The notes: generated from the letters alone by a model not told the origin. 64,000 nucleotides of DNA from Pelagibacteraceae bacterium AG-319-F18 (GCA_003283905.1 QBXA01000006.1:1-64000); one strand, 5' to 3'; shown: positions 1 through 10,134, numbered from the stretch's first letter. Translations and numbers: made by a program.

Positions 1-1597
1 ATAATTTTTTTCTTCTTTTTGACTGATACTTTCAAAAACTATTTTTGCTTTTATATTCTCAAAAGTTTCTCCCACTTTTAAATTCGTGATAATTTCGCTT
101 GAAAACAAACTGTTAAATAAAATGCTCAAAATTAATAAACTAAATCCAAAATGAGCTATATTTTGTGCTAAATTTTTAAATCCCTTATTAAAGAAATCTC
201 TTAAAGTAATAAAAAAAAGATATAAAGCGCTTAAAACTAAAATTGAATTTATTAAATAATTAGAGGTAAAATTTTTAACAATTAAGATAGATAGCAAAAT
301 TGAAATTATTAATAGTAAAATTAAATAAATTTTGTCTTCTAAATTTGATTTAATCCATTTCAACTTTGGTCCAATTGCCATAATCAACAAAAAAGGAATT
401 AAAAACGGTATAATTAGTTTGTGATAAAAAGGTGGACCTACAGATATTTTTTGAGACGACAAAACATCAAGAAAAATTGGATAAATAGTACCAATTAAAA
501 CAACTGATAAAAAATACATCATAAACCAATTGTTAATTATTATAGCTGTTTCCTTGCTCAGCCAAAAAAAACTACTTAAATTATTTTTACTAGTTTTATG
601 AAAAAAGAAAAAAATAAATAATGAAAGAAAAATCAGAGAAAATAAAAAAATTAAAATAAATAAACCTCTTTCTGGATCATTTGCAAAAGTATGCACAGAA
701 TTAAGAATTCCTGATCTAACCAAAAATGTACCACTCATACTTAATGTAAATGTTGATATTGATAAAATTATTACCCAAGAGGTTAAGATTAATTTTTTTT
801 CTAAGACTAAGATACAATGTAAAAGTGTTGTTAATGCTAGCCATGGCATTAAAGAAACATTTTCAACTGGGTCCCAAAACCAAAAACCACCCCAACCTAA
901 CTCATAATACGCCCAAATAGATCCCAACAAAATTCCTAGAGTTAAAAAAATCCATGAACTTAAGGTCCATTTTTTTATATGAGATGCCCATTTTTTTGAA
1001 ACAATATTTAAGGTCGTTGCTGCTAAAACTGACGAAAAAATAATTGATGAACCCACATATCCTAAATATAAAATAGGAGGATGAATTGCTAAAGCTGGAT
1101 CTTGTAATATTGGATTAAGCCCCAACCCTTCTGTTGGTATTGGATGAATATAGTTAAATGGATTTGATGTTTTGATCAAAAAAATAAAAAAACCTATAAT
1201 AATAATCTGCTGAAATACTAAAGTTAAAATTCTATACTTTATAGGTTGATTTTTAGTTCTTACTAAAAAAATAAGAATAAACAATGTTAAAACAAGCAGC
1301 CACAACAACAGACTTCCTTCATGATTGCCCCAAGTTCCAGCAATTTTATAAAAAAACGGTTTAGTCGTATGTGAATTATTAAAAACAGTCTCGTTGCTAA
1401 AGTCAGATACAACAAAAGATAAAACTAAACATAAAAAACTAATTACAACTAAAAAAAAATTGTAAAAAAGTAAATGATAAAATTTTAGTATCTAATAATT
1501 TAGGATTTCTGAAATTTTTTACAGAAAAATAGACAAGAACTAATCCAAAAAAAAGTCCAAGAAGCAATGAATAGTTTCCAATAACGCTAAATAGCAT
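1..1597 (-). CDS. ccmF: Cytochrome c-type biogenesis protein CcmF, partial (runs off left edge), with an apparent frameshift near 1451-1459
   Basis: Manual translation: MLFSVIGNYSLLLGLFFGLVLVYFSVKNFRNPKLLDTKILSFTFLQFF... then, in another frame, ...LVVISFLCLVLSFVVSDFSNE...FFYKIAGTWGNHEGSLLLWLLVLT and WAYYELGWGGFWFWDPVENVSLMPWL, which are CcmF hallmarks. Located next to ccmE/D/C. Confidence 0.85.
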
Positions 1598-1598
1598 C

Positions 1599-2018
1599 TT
1601 ACTTTTCTCCGATTGCCTCTTTTACTTCTGGAGGCATATAATTTTCGTCATGTTTTGCTAAAATTTTTGTAGCAGAAAAGAAATTTCTATCTTTTAAAAA
1701 ACCTTCTGCAACCACGCCTTTTTCTTCTGCAAAAAGATTTGGTACTGCGCCTGTATAAGTTACATTAATTTCATTTTTCAAATCTGTAATTATGAACTTA
1801 ACTTCACTAGCTTTTACTGAAATAGAATTTTTTTTTACCATTCCACCGACTCTAATTTTTTTTTTATCTAATTCTGATAAAGCTTTGATTTCTGAAGGCG
1901 ACTGGAAGTATACGACGTTTTCTTCAAGTGATTTTAAAACTAGGAATACTGTTAATATTAAGGAAACTAAAATAAGTGCTACAAACAAAAATCTTAATTT
2001 AACTTTACGACCATACAT
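1599..2018 (-). CDS. ccmE: Cytochrome c maturation protein CcmE (heme chaperone)
   Basis: 139 aa, N-terminal TM, '[10 protein letters not shown]', order ccmC-D-E-F. Confidence 0.9.
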   Translation of the reverse strand: MYGRKVKLRFLFVALILVSLILTVFLVLKSLEENVVYFQSPSEIKALSELDKKKIRVGGMVKKNSISVKASEVKFIITDLKNEINVTYTGAVPNLFAEEKGVVAEGFLKDRNFFSATKILAKHDENYMPPEVKEAIGEK

Positions 2019-2028
2019 GGTTTAAAAG

Positions 2029-2256
2029 TTAATTGTTTGTGGCGTTAGCTAAAATTTCTTTATTTATTCTTTGTGATTTCGCAGATTTAGCTTTCTCAGA
2101 GTTTAGAGATCCAAATTTAGCTACAAATTTATTTTGTTCCTTAATAAATTGAACTCTTGTAATCAAGTATAGTGCTGAAAAACTTAAAAATGTAAAACTG
2201 AAAGCTGACAATACGTAAGTTCCATATCCGTTCATAAAAAATAGTTCATTTATCAT
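2029..2256 (-). CDS. ccmD: Heme exporter protein CcmD
   Basis: Small single-TM protein with MNGYGTYVLSAF motif between ccmC and ccmE. Confidence 0.8.
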   Translation of the reverse strand: MINELFFMNGYGTYVLSAFSFTFLSFSALYLITRVQFIKEQNKFVAKFGSLNSEKAKSAKSQRINKEILANATNN

Positions 2257-2960
2257 ATTCTATCTAGGCCTTTATTTTTAATTTTTATCAGTTCTGTATT
2301 ATATTTCATTAAAAAAATTAGCAATGAAAAAAGAGCAAATGCCGCAGTCATTATCAGCAGAGGAAAAAGCATAGATGAATGAATTGAACTTTTTGATAAT
2401 ATATTGATTGATGCCGGTTGATGAAGTGTATTCCACCAATCTACTGAGTATTTAGTAATAGGAACATTAACTATACCTATTATTGTAATAAAAGTTGTGA
2501 TCTTAAAAACCTTTTCTTCACTTTCATAAATTCTCCATACAATTAAATACATTGCATAAAAGAGTGCCAATATTAACATAGAAGTAATTCGAGCATCCCA
2601 AGCCCACCAAGTTCCCCACGTTGGTTTCCCCCAGATAGAACCTGTAACTAATGCAATTATATTAAAAACAAAACCAGATGGTGCCAAACTTTTAGAGATT
2701 AAAAAAAAATTTTTATTTTTAAAAATAAATCCACTAATCGATAAAAAAGTTATAGATGAAAAAATACCCAAAGAAATCCAAGCAGCTGGAACATGTACAT
2801 ACATAATTCTGACAGCATCACTTTGTTTATAATCTTCAGGAGATAAAATTAGTGCTTCAGTTAATCCAATAGAAAGCACAATCACAAATAAAAATAAAAT
2901 ATATTTTGGAGCTTTCGAAGTTATCTGAAAAATTTTATTTGGTTGAAATAGTTTAAACAT
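2253..2960 (-). CDS. ccmC: Heme exporter protein CcmC
   Basis: 235 aa, multi-TM, WGKPTWGTWWAWDARITSMLIL (WWD motif). Confidence 0.93.
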   Translation of the reverse strand: MFKLFQPNKIFQITSKAPKYILFLFVIVLSIGLTEALILSPEDYKQSDAVRIMYVHVPAAWISLGIFSSITFLSISGFIFKNKNFFLISKSLAPSGFVFNIIALVTGSIWGKPTWGTWWAWDARITSMLILALFYAMYLIVWRIYESEEKVFKITTFITIIGIVNVPITKYSVDWWNTLHQPASINILSKSSIHSSMLFPLLIMTAAFALFSLLIFLMKYNTELIKIKNKGLDRI

Positions 2961-2966
2961 ATTTGA

Positions 2967-3044
2967 TTAATGATGTTTATTACGAAAAGGATTTCCGATC
3001 AAGAATGCAGAGGGAGATAATAATCTGAAATTAACGTTTAACAT
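2967..3044 (-). other. Possible 25-aa upstream ORF (MLNVNFRLLSPSAFLIGNPFRNKHH) / leader of ccmC
   Basis: ATG at 3044-3042, TAA at 2969-2967, ending 6 nt before the ccmC ATG; overlaps a 15-bp inverted repeat. Confidence 0.35.
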
Positions 3045-3056
3045 CCTTGATCAGAA
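2993..3056 (-). ncRNA. Candidate structured RNA / 5' leader hairpin upstream of ccmC
   Basis: On the minus strand TTCTGATCAAGGATG (3056-3042) pairs with CATTCTTGATCGGAA (3007-2993): 15 contiguous pairs including 2 G-U, 34-nt loop. Confidence 0.4.
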
Positions 3057-3123
3057 TATAAGAATAATTTACCTAATTTGTATGGCTTAGATTTGAACTA
3101 AATGTGTTTAAAAAATGATAAGT

Positions 3124-3444
3124 TTAATTTGACATCTTAAAATAACTAGAACCTTTTTTTCCTGAAAAAATCTCTTCAATTAAAGGATGTTTTATTGGCT
3201 CTTCAGAGTCATCTATAAGAAGATTTTGTTCCGAAACATAAGCCTCGTAAGTTATTTCGTCATTTTCAGCTAGCAAATGGTAAAAAGGCTGATCTTTTCT
3301 TGGTCTCACATTTTTTGGAATTGACTGATACCACTCCTCAGAATTATTAAATTCAAAATCTACATCGTATATTACACCTCTAAATTCAAAGTGTTTATGT
3401 TTTACAATATCTCCAATGGAAAATTTTGCTTTTTGAATTGGCAT
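3124..3444 (-). CDS. hspQ: Heat shock protein HspQ / hemimethylated-DNA-binding YccV family
   Basis: 106 aa, 'FSIGDIVKHKHFEFRGVIYDVD...QPFYHLLAEND..YVSEQNL'. Confidence 0.88.
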   Translation of the reverse strand: MPIQKAKFSIGDIVKHKHFEFRGVIYDVDFEFNNSEEWYQSIPKNVRPRKDQPFYHLLAENDEITYEAYVSEQNLLIDDSEEPIKHPLIEEIFSGKKGSSYFKMSN

Positions 3445-3531
3445 TCTAATTAGTATGGGTATTTAAAAATAAAAATCAATGCTAAAAATATTAATCTTTT
3501 GTGATGTGACAAATATGTTAATATCTTTTTA

Positions 3532-4086
3532 GTGAATAAATCTCTTTTAAAATTTGTTACAGACTTTGGACCATTAGCTATATTTTTTTTTTATTATTAT
3601 AATAATGATAAAAATTTATCAGTTGCAATCCCTCCACTTATAGTTGCAACTTTAATTGCATTAGCCATTGTTTGGTTTTTTGAAAAAAAAATACCTATGA
3701 TGCCCTTAATAAGTGGAATATTAATTACATTTTTTGGTGGCTTAACTATTTATTTCAATGATCCAATATTTATTTATATTAAACCAACAATTATAAATAT
3801 TTTATTTGCTTTAGCTTTATTTTTTGGAAAATATTTTGCTAAAGAACCTATTTTAAAGAAAATTATGGGTAAATCAATTCCATTAACAGACATTGGTTGG
3901 GAATTATTAAATAAAAGATGGATGTTTTTTTTCTTTGGTCTTGCAATATTAAATGAATGTATTTGGAGAACTCAAACAGAGGAGTTTTGGGTTAACTTTA
4001 AGGTATGGGGAATGCTACCAATAACCATAATTTTTACAGGTTTTCAGATACCATTAATCAATAAACATAAAATTGATGCCCAGTAA
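3532..4086 (+). CDS. Septation protein A / inner membrane protein YciB (IspZ family)
   Basis: 184 aa with 'KFVTDFGPLAIFF' and 'KRWMFFFFGLAILNECIWR'; GTG start. Confidence 0.88.
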   Translation: MNKSLLKFVTDFGPLAIFFFYYYNNDKNLSVAIPPLIVATLIALAIVWFFEKKIPMMPLISGILITFFGGLTIYFNDPIFIYIKPTIINILFALALFFGKYFAKEPILKKIMGKSIPLTDIGWELLNKRWMFFFFGLAILNECIWRTQTEEFWVNFKVWGMLPITIIFTGFQIPLINKHKIDAQ

Positions 4087-4420
4087 TTTAAAACTAGTAG
4101 TCAATAATCTTCATAAACAAATAGAAGAAAGACAATTTTTTGAAAAAGATGAACTTAAGATTATCTTAGATTTATATGCAAAAATGGTCTCGGAAGGATC
4201 GTGGAAAGATTATGGTTTAAATATCTCAAGTAAACAAGTTAGCTTTAGTGTTTTTAAAAATGCTGCTGAAAATGCTTTATATAAAATTTGTAAAAATTTT
4301 AAGCCTAAAAATAAAAATCTAAAATATCTAATAACAGATACTAGTGGAAAAATTTTAAAAAACTCTTTTGACCTTAAGTTATTATTAAATAATACTAACT
4401 GGAAAAAGTTACAAAAATAA
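4073..4420 (+). CDS. DUF2794 family protein
   Basis: 'LKIILDLYAKMVSEGSWKDYGLNI...VSFSVFKNAAENALYKI' matches remembered DUF2794 pattern. Confidence 0.7.
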   Translation: MMPSNLKLVVNNLHKQIEERQFFEKDELKIILDLYAKMVSEGSWKDYGLNISSKQVSFSVFKNAAENALYKICKNFKPKNKNLKYLITDTSGKILKNSFDLKLLLNNTNWKKLQK

Positions 4421-4422
4421 AA

Positions 4423-5184
4423 TTATCTTCTTTGGCCAAATAATCTCAGCAACATTATAAATAAATTTATAAAGTCTAGATAAAGAGTAAGAGCACCCAT
4501 CACAGCTTTTTTGCCCATGATTTCGCCAGTATCGCTTGCAACATACATATTTTTAATTTTTTGAGTATCATAAGCTGTTAGGCCCACAAAAATTAAAACA
4601 CCTAAGATTGATATCACAAAATACATCATTGAAGATTTCATGAATATGTTAACTATTGAAGCAATTATTATTCCAATTAAACCCATCATCAAAAATGAGC
4701 CTAGTTTTGTCAAATCTCTTTTAGTTGTATAACCATAGATGCTCATTGAACCAAAAGTTGCTGAACATATAAAGAAAACTCTAGTAACACTCATTCCAGT
4801 GTAGACTAATAAAATTGATGATAAGGATAAACCCATTAATCCTGCAAACACCCAAAAAGTTGTTTGAGCTTTTGATGCACTCATCTTATTAATTCCAAAA
4901 CTCATGTAAAAAACAATTCCTAAAGGCGCCAACATAACAAGCCATTTAAGTCCTGACATATAAATAGCATTTCCCATTTGAGTTAAACCTACAATAGATC
5001 CAGCGTCATTTGTAACAACTGACATTTTAAATGTTAAAAGTGCAACTATTCCTGTTAATAAAATTCCAGTTGCCATATAATTATATACTTTAAGCATGTA
5101 GGCTCTTAAGCCTTCATCCATTACTACTGTAGTTTGCTGAGCTGCTTTAGCTCTTTCTAAAATACCTTTTCTATTAAATTCCAT
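4423..5184 (-). CDS. Bax inhibitor-1/YccA family membrane protein
   Basis: 253 aa, seven TM-like segments, 'LTAYDTQKIKNMY' and 'ALTLYLDFINLFIMLLRLFG'. Confidence 0.9.
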   Translation of the reverse strand: MEFNRKGILERAKAAQQTTVVMDEGLRAYMLKVYNYMATGILLTGIVALLTFKMSVVTNDAGSIVGLTQMGNAIYMSGLKWLVMLAPLGIVFYMSFGINKMSASKAQTTFWVFAGLMGLSLSSILLVYTGMSVTRVFFICSATFGSMSIYGYTTKRDLTKLGSFLMMGLIGIIIASIVNIFMKSSMMYFVISILGVLIFVGLTAYDTQKIKNMYVASDTGEIMGKKAVMGALTLYLDFINLFIMLLRLFGQRR

Positions 5185-5266
5185 AATGATTATTATATAA
5201 TAGTCTTTTACTAATTATTCAAGATATCTTAAAAGATTAATTAAATATTAACAAAATTATACTCTA

Positions 5267-6307
5267 ATGAACTATAAAAAATTAGGTAATACCGATATTA
5301 AAGTAAGTACATTTTGTCTTGGTACTATGACTTGGGGTGAACAAAACACTCAAAAGGAAGGTTTGAAACAAATGGACTATGCTTTAGATCAAGGTGTAAA
5401 TTTTTGGGATACTGCAGAGTTATATGCCGTTCCACCTAGGGCAGAAACATACGGTCACACAGAAATTATAATTGGTAACTGGTTTAAAAAAACGAAAAAG
5501 AGAGACAAAGTTATTTTAGGTACAAAAGTTGCGGGTCCTATGAGAGCATATTTAAGAGGTGGTGCAAATAACTACGGTTTAGAAAAGATGACAGAAGCTA
5601 TCAATGATAGCTTAAAAAGATTGCAAACTGATTACATTGATCTGTATCAATTACATTGGCCCGAAAGAAATACAAATACATTTGGAAGATTAGGTTATGA
5701 ACACAAAGAAAATGAAAATTGGACTAAATTTGAAGATGTTCTTGGAAATCTTCAAAGATTTATTGATTCGGGAAAAATAAGAGAGATTGGATTATCAAAC
5801 GAAACTCCTTGGGGAGTTTCAAAATATTTAGAGCTCTCAAAAGAAAAAAAGCTTCCAAGAATGATATCTATTCAAAATCCTTACAGTTTATTAAATAGAA
5901 CCTATGAGGTTGGTCTAGCTGAAATATCAATTAGAGATGAAATAGGCCTTTTAGCTTATTCTCCATTAGCTAGTGGATACTTAAGTGGAAAATATAGAAA
6001 TGAAACATATCCAAAGGGATCTAGAATAGAAAGAGATTGGGATTTTTGGAAATATAGATACAACACACCTAATTTGAAAAATGCAGTAGAAGAATATTAC
6101 AAAATAAGTAAAAAATATAATCTCAATATGAGTCAAATGTCATTAAAATTTTGTGAAATTCAACCATTTATGACAAGTGTTATTATCGGTGCAACAACAA
6201 TGGAGCAGTTGAAAACTAACATAGAAAGTGTAAATGTAAATTTATCCGATGATGTCATTAAAGAAATTAATAAAGTTCAAACAATATACCCAAGCCCATG
6301 TCCATAA
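5267..6307 (+). CDS. Aldo/keto reductase (Tas-like)
   Basis: 346 aa, 'GNTDIKVSTFCLGTMTWGEQ', 'DYIDLYQLHWPER'. Confidence 0.9.
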   Translation: MNYKKLGNTDIKVSTFCLGTMTWGEQNTQKEGLKQMDYALDQGVNFWDTAELYAVPPRAETYGHTEIIIGNWFKKTKKRDKVILGTKVAGPMRAYLRGGANNYGLEKMTEAINDSLKRLQTDYIDLYQLHWPERNTNTFGRLGYEHKENENWTKFEDVLGNLQRFIDSGKIREIGLSNETPWGVSKYLELSKEKKLPRMISIQNPYSLLNRTYEVGLAEISIRDEIGLLAYSPLASGYLSGKYRNETYPKGSRIERDWDFWKYRYNTPNLKNAVEEYYKISKKYNLNMSQMSLKFCEIQPFMTSVIIGATTMEQLKTNIESVNVNLSDDVIKEINKVQTIYPSPCP

Positions 6308-6813
6308 TTAAAAAAATTTTACTAATTTTACCAATAATTTTTATTTCCTGGTGTGTTCAATTATCTGCAGGAGAAACAAAAAAAATTGGCAAATTTAAAG
6401 ATTGGGAAGCAATGGTATCTTCAGAAGACGCTGGAAAAGTTTGTTTTGCACAATCATCACCTATTTTGCAAGGTCCAAAATCAAATAATAAAAGAGACGC
6501 CAAATTATTTATTGCATTTAGACCAGGTGATAAAATTATCGATGAAATAAGTGTTACTGCAGGTTATGAGTTTAATAATAGCAACTCAGTAATTGCCCAA
6601 TCAGGGAAAAATAAATTTAAATTTGATATTAAAGAACAAGGTTTTGCATGGATTGCAGATACAAAGGTTGAATTTAGAATGATTAAGAGAATGAAAAAAG
6701 GATCTAGAATTATGATTACTGGCTATAATCAAAAAAATTCTCAAACAATAGATCATTACTCATTATTAGGATTTACCAAAGCTTACAATGCTGCAAAAAA
6801 AGCTTGTAGCTAA
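6298..6813 (+). CDS. Invasion associated locus B (IalB) family protein
   Basis: Signal peptide then 'KFKDWEAMVSSEDAGKVCFAQSSP'; overlaps the preceding gene by 10 nt. Confidence 0.75.
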   Translation: MSIIKKILLILPIIFISWCVQLSAGETKKIGKFKDWEAMVSSEDAGKVCFAQSSPILQGPKSNNKRDAKLFIAFRPGDKIIDEISVTAGYEFNNSNSVIAQSGKNKFKFDIKEQGFAWIADTKVEFRMIKRMKKGSRIMITGYNQKNSQTIDHYSLLGFTKAYNAAKKACS

Positions 6814-6817
6814 TTTA

Positions 6818-8005
6818 ATGAAATCGAAAAAGAAAATTGTTCTAGCTTACTCTGGAGGTCTTGATACTTCTATAATTTTAAAATGGCTTCAAGAAAATTA
6901 CGATGCAGAAGTAATTTGTTATACTGCAGATGTTGGTCAAGAAATTGATAGAAAAAAAATTATAACCAATGCAAAAAAATTTGGTGTTAAAAATATTATT
7001 ATCAAAGATTTAAAAGACACTTTTGTTAAAGATTTTGTTTATCCAATGATTAGAGGTCATGCAATCTATGAAGGTATTTATTTGTTAGGAACATCAATAG
7101 CTAGACCACTTATTGCAAAAGATCAAATTAGAGTTGCAAAAAAATATAAAGCCTATGCAGTTTCACACGGTGCAACAGGAAAAGGAAATGACCAAGTTAG
7201 ATTTGAATTGGGCTACCACTATTTTGGACCAAAAATAAAAATAATTGCCCCTTGGAGAATTTGGAAATTAAAATCAAGAACAGATCTTATTAATTATGCA
7301 AAAAAGCATGGAATAACTATTCCTAAAGATAAAAAAGGAGCTCCACCTTTTTCAGTTGATGATAATTTATTTCACACATCAACAGAAGGAAAAGTTTTAG
7401 AAAACCCAAAAAACTCTGCACCTGAATTTATATTCCAAAGAACTACTTCTCCTGAAAAAGCACCAAACAAACCAAGCTTTGTAACTATCAATTTTAAAAA
7501 AGGTGACCCAATAGGAATAAATGGGAAAAAACTATCTCCATCAAACTTATTAGAAAGACTTAATCAGCTTGCTGGTAAAAATGGAATTGGAAGAGTTGAT
7601 TTAGTTGAAAATAGATTTATTGGAATTAAATCTAGAGGAGTGTACGAAACTCCTGGTGGAACATTATTAATTCAAGCACATAGAGCAATTGAATCTGTCA
7701 CTTTAGACAAAGAAACAATGCATAAGAAAGATCAAATAATGCCTAGATACGCAGAACTTATTTACAATGGCTATTGGTATTCAAAAGAAAGATTTAAACT
7801 TCAAAAAATTGTAGATCTTAAAAAAAATAAAGTGAACGGTTCTGTTAAACTTAAACTTTATAAAGGAAATGTAATAATAGAATCTCGACAAACAAAAAGT
7901 TCTGCTTATTCAATGAAAAAAGTATCTTTTGAAGAAAATAAAACATTTAATAAATCAAATGTTGAAAGATTTATTAATTTTCACAAAAAAAAATTAAGAT
8001 CTTAA
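6818..8005 (+). CDS. argG: Argininosuccinate synthase
   Basis: 'KIVLAYSGGLDTSIILKWL...' ; start placed at the internal ATG (MKSKKKIVLAYSGG) rather than at 6788. Confidence 0.96.
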   Translation: MKSKKKIVLAYSGGLDTSIILKWLQENYDAEVICYTADVGQEIDRKKIITNAKKFGVKNIIIKDLKDTFVKDFVYPMIRGHAIYEGIYLLGTSIARPLIAKDQIRVAKKYKAYAVSHGATGKGNDQVRFELGYHYFGPKIKIIAPWRIWKLKSRTDLINYAKKHGITIPKDKKGAPPFSVDDNLFHTSTEGKVLENPKNSAPEFIFQRTTSPEKAPNKPSFVTINFKKGDPIGINGKKLSPSNLLERLNQLAGKNGIGRVDLVENRFIGIKSRGVYETPGGTLLIQAHRAIESVTLDKETMHKKDQIMPRYAELIYNGYWYSKERFKLQKIVDLKKNKVNGSVKLKLYKGNVIIESRQTKSSAYSMKKVSFEENKTFNKSNVERFINFHKKKLRS

Positions 8006-8227
8006 TTAAAACCATCTAATCATCCCAATAATTCCAGCTGTTGCATAAAAAAATTGCAAAAAAAGTATTCCCTTATGACCGTCTCTATATGCCCAAATTC
8101 CAATTAAGATTGCTGATAAAAGTAATAAGCAGAAGCCAAAAAATTCTATTCCAATATTTAATGCAACAAATAAAGAATACAAAATTGCTGTAACAACCCC
8201 AGCCCATTCAAAAAATTTGTTATTCAT
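8006..8227 (-). CDS. Small hypothetical membrane protein
   Basis: 73 aa, 2-3 TM segments; no confident family. Confidence 0.55.
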   Translation of the reverse strand: MNNKFFEWAGVVTAILYSLFVALNIGIEFFGFCLLLLSAILIGIWAYRDGHKGILFLQFFYATAGIIGMIRWF

Positions 8228-8945
8228 TTAAAAGTTTTTTAAAATTTTCATAAAGTGTCTTGGAATAATTATTCATATCTAAAATATTATTTTTAGCAGC
8301 ATTATCAAATTTTTCTAAAGCTCCATCTCCTAACTGATCTTCAAGAGCTTTTTTGTATTCTGGCACACATCCCCACTCATTGACTGTTGTATCCTTAATC
8401 TCAATATGAAATTGGATTCCATAAGCATGGTTTTGATATTTAAAAATTTGATATTTAGTAATAGGAGATGAAGCTAATAGAGTTACATCTTTGTTATTTT
8501 CTATTCCTTGCACTTCATAGGAATGCCACTGCAAACTTTTAATCTGGTTTGGAAGTTTTGAAAATAAATTATCCTTATTTTTTTCTTTAGAAAAATTAAT
8601 ATCCATTATGCCAATTTCTGCTGGATTTGATTTAATTACCTTGCCACCTATAACTTCACCTAATAACTGACATCCTAAACAAAAACCTAAATAAGGTTTT
8701 TTTAAATTAACAACAAATTCTTTAATTGCTTTTTTTTCTTCTATTAACCAAGGATATTCCTGTTCCATATAAGTATCCATTGGACCTCCCATACAAAACA
8801 TCCCATCAAATTTACTTAAATCATTTGGAATTTTTTCACCTTCATCAAGTTCTATAGTTGTTAAATTAACTCCATCAGCTAACATTAAATCTTTGATATA
8901 ACCAGGATCTTCAATTTTAATATGCTGTAGTACAATAATATTCAT
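8220..8945 (-). CDS. Type 1 glutamine amidotransferase (GMP synthase-like class I GATase)
   Basis: 'KPYLGFCLGCQLLGEVIGG', 'GIQFHIE'. Confidence 0.88.
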   Translation of the reverse strand: MNIIVLQHIKIEDPGYIKDLMLADGVNLTTIELDEGEKIPNDLSKFDGMFCMGGPMDTYMEQEYPWLIEEKKAIKEFVVNLKKPYLGFCLGCQLLGEVIGGKVIKSNPAEIGIMDINFSKEKNKDNLFSKLPNQIKSLQWHSYEVQGIENNKDVTLLASSPITKYQIFKYQNHAYGIQFHIEIKDTTVNEWGCVPEYKKALEDQLGDGALEKFDNAAKNNILDMNNYSKTLYENFKKLLNE

Positions 8946-8952
8946 TATTATC

Positions 8953-9825
8953 TTAATAATTTAAAAAAAAATTTTTTAATTGTTTTATCACTTCCTTAGG
9001 ATTCTGTTCAGGAATAAAATGACCTGAATCAATAGCCTTTCCAATAATTTTTTTATTTGAATATTTTTGCCAAATTTTAATTGAATTAAACTGTTTTCCT
9101 ATTACACCCTTTTTTCCCCACAATACCTGAATTGGAATATTAAGTTTTTTTTTTCTATCTTTTTTATCATGCTCTAAATCTATTGTGGCTGAAGCTCTAT
9201 AATCTTCACAAGAAGCATGAATTCTTTTCGTTTGTTTAAATGATTTAAGATAAGCTTCCTCAGCTTTACCAAATTTATGATTTCCTGACCATTTATCTAA
9301 ACAGCTTTTCATCCATTTTCTTGAATCACTCATTATCATTCTTTCTGGCAACCAAGCTGGTTGAATTAAAAAAAACCAATGAAAGTAAGCTTTTGCAAAT
9401 TCTCTATTAGTGGTTTCATACATATCTAGTGTTGGACAAATATCTAAAACACTTAAAGCCAAAATTTTTTTTCTAAAATCTCTTGCCATTCTATGAGCAA
9501 CTCTACCACCTCGATCATGACCTACAACAAAAAACTTTTTAAAATTTAATTTATTCATTAATTGAATCATATCTTTAGCCATTTCTCTTTTTGAATAATT
9601 AATATGTTTTCTTCCACCTGATATAACTAAACTATCTCCGTATCCTCTTAGATCAGCAACTACTACAGTAAAATATTTACTTAATTCTGGAGCAGTTTTG
9701 TTCCACATCATATGAGTTTGGGGATAACCATGAAGCAAAAGTAATGGCGGACCGTTACCTTTAAATCTACAAAAAACTTTTCCTTTATTTACTTTGATAA
9801 ATTTTTTTTTAAATCCTTTAAACAT
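8953..9825 (-). CDS. Alpha/beta hydrolase (haloacetate dehalogenase-like)
   Basis: 'LLLLHGYPQTHMMWNKTAPEL', 'VVGHDRGGRVAHRMARD'. Confidence 0.88.
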   Translation of the reverse strand: MFKGFKKKFIKVNKGKVFCRFKGNGPPLLLLHGYPQTHMMWNKTAPELSKYFTVVVADLRGYGDSLVISGGRKHINYSKREMAKDMIQLMNKLNFKKFFVVGHDRGGRVAHRMARDFRKKILALSVLDICPTLDMYETTNREFAKAYFHWFFLIQPAWLPERMIMSDSRKWMKSCLDKWSGNHKFGKAEEAYLKSFKQTKRIHASCEDYRASATIDLEHDKKDRKKKLNIPIQVLWGKKGVIGKQFNSIKIWQKYSNKKIIGKAIDSGHFIPEQNPKEVIKQLKNFFLNY

Positions 9826-9836
9826 GATTAATAATT

Positions 9837-10097
9837 TTAATCATTTAGCAGTTTATTTTTTGCTTTTTCAAATTCTTCTTGGGTTAAAACTCCGCTTTGA
9901 TGCAAATCATTTAACTTATTAATTTCGTCGCTTAATTTATTATCTTCGTTTAATAAATTAATATTTTCATTTTCTTGTTCTTTTTCAAATCTAATATCCT
10001 CTTTTGCTTTAAATCCTTTCATTATTGCATTAGCGCCTAAGTACAAAACAAAAGCCATAATCGGAATCACTAAAACAAGAAAGATTATTTTTTCCAT
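9837..10097 (-). CDS. Small membrane protein with C-terminal SHOCT-like domain
   Basis: N-terminal TM and 'DEINKLNDLHQSGVLTQEEFEKAKNKLL'. Confidence 0.75.
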   Translation of the reverse strand: MEKIIFLVLVIPIMAFVLYLGANAIMKGFKAKEDIRFEKEQENENINLLNEDNKLSDEINKLNDLHQSGVLTQEEFEKAKNKLLND

Positions 10098-10134
10098 TAC
10101 TTATACTATCAAAAGGAGATATTTATTTAAAATA

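Noticed and set aside
6353-6550. 65-aa plus-strand ORF inside the ialB-like gene
   Set aside because: Out-of-frame overlap with a gene that has a signal peptide and family motif.
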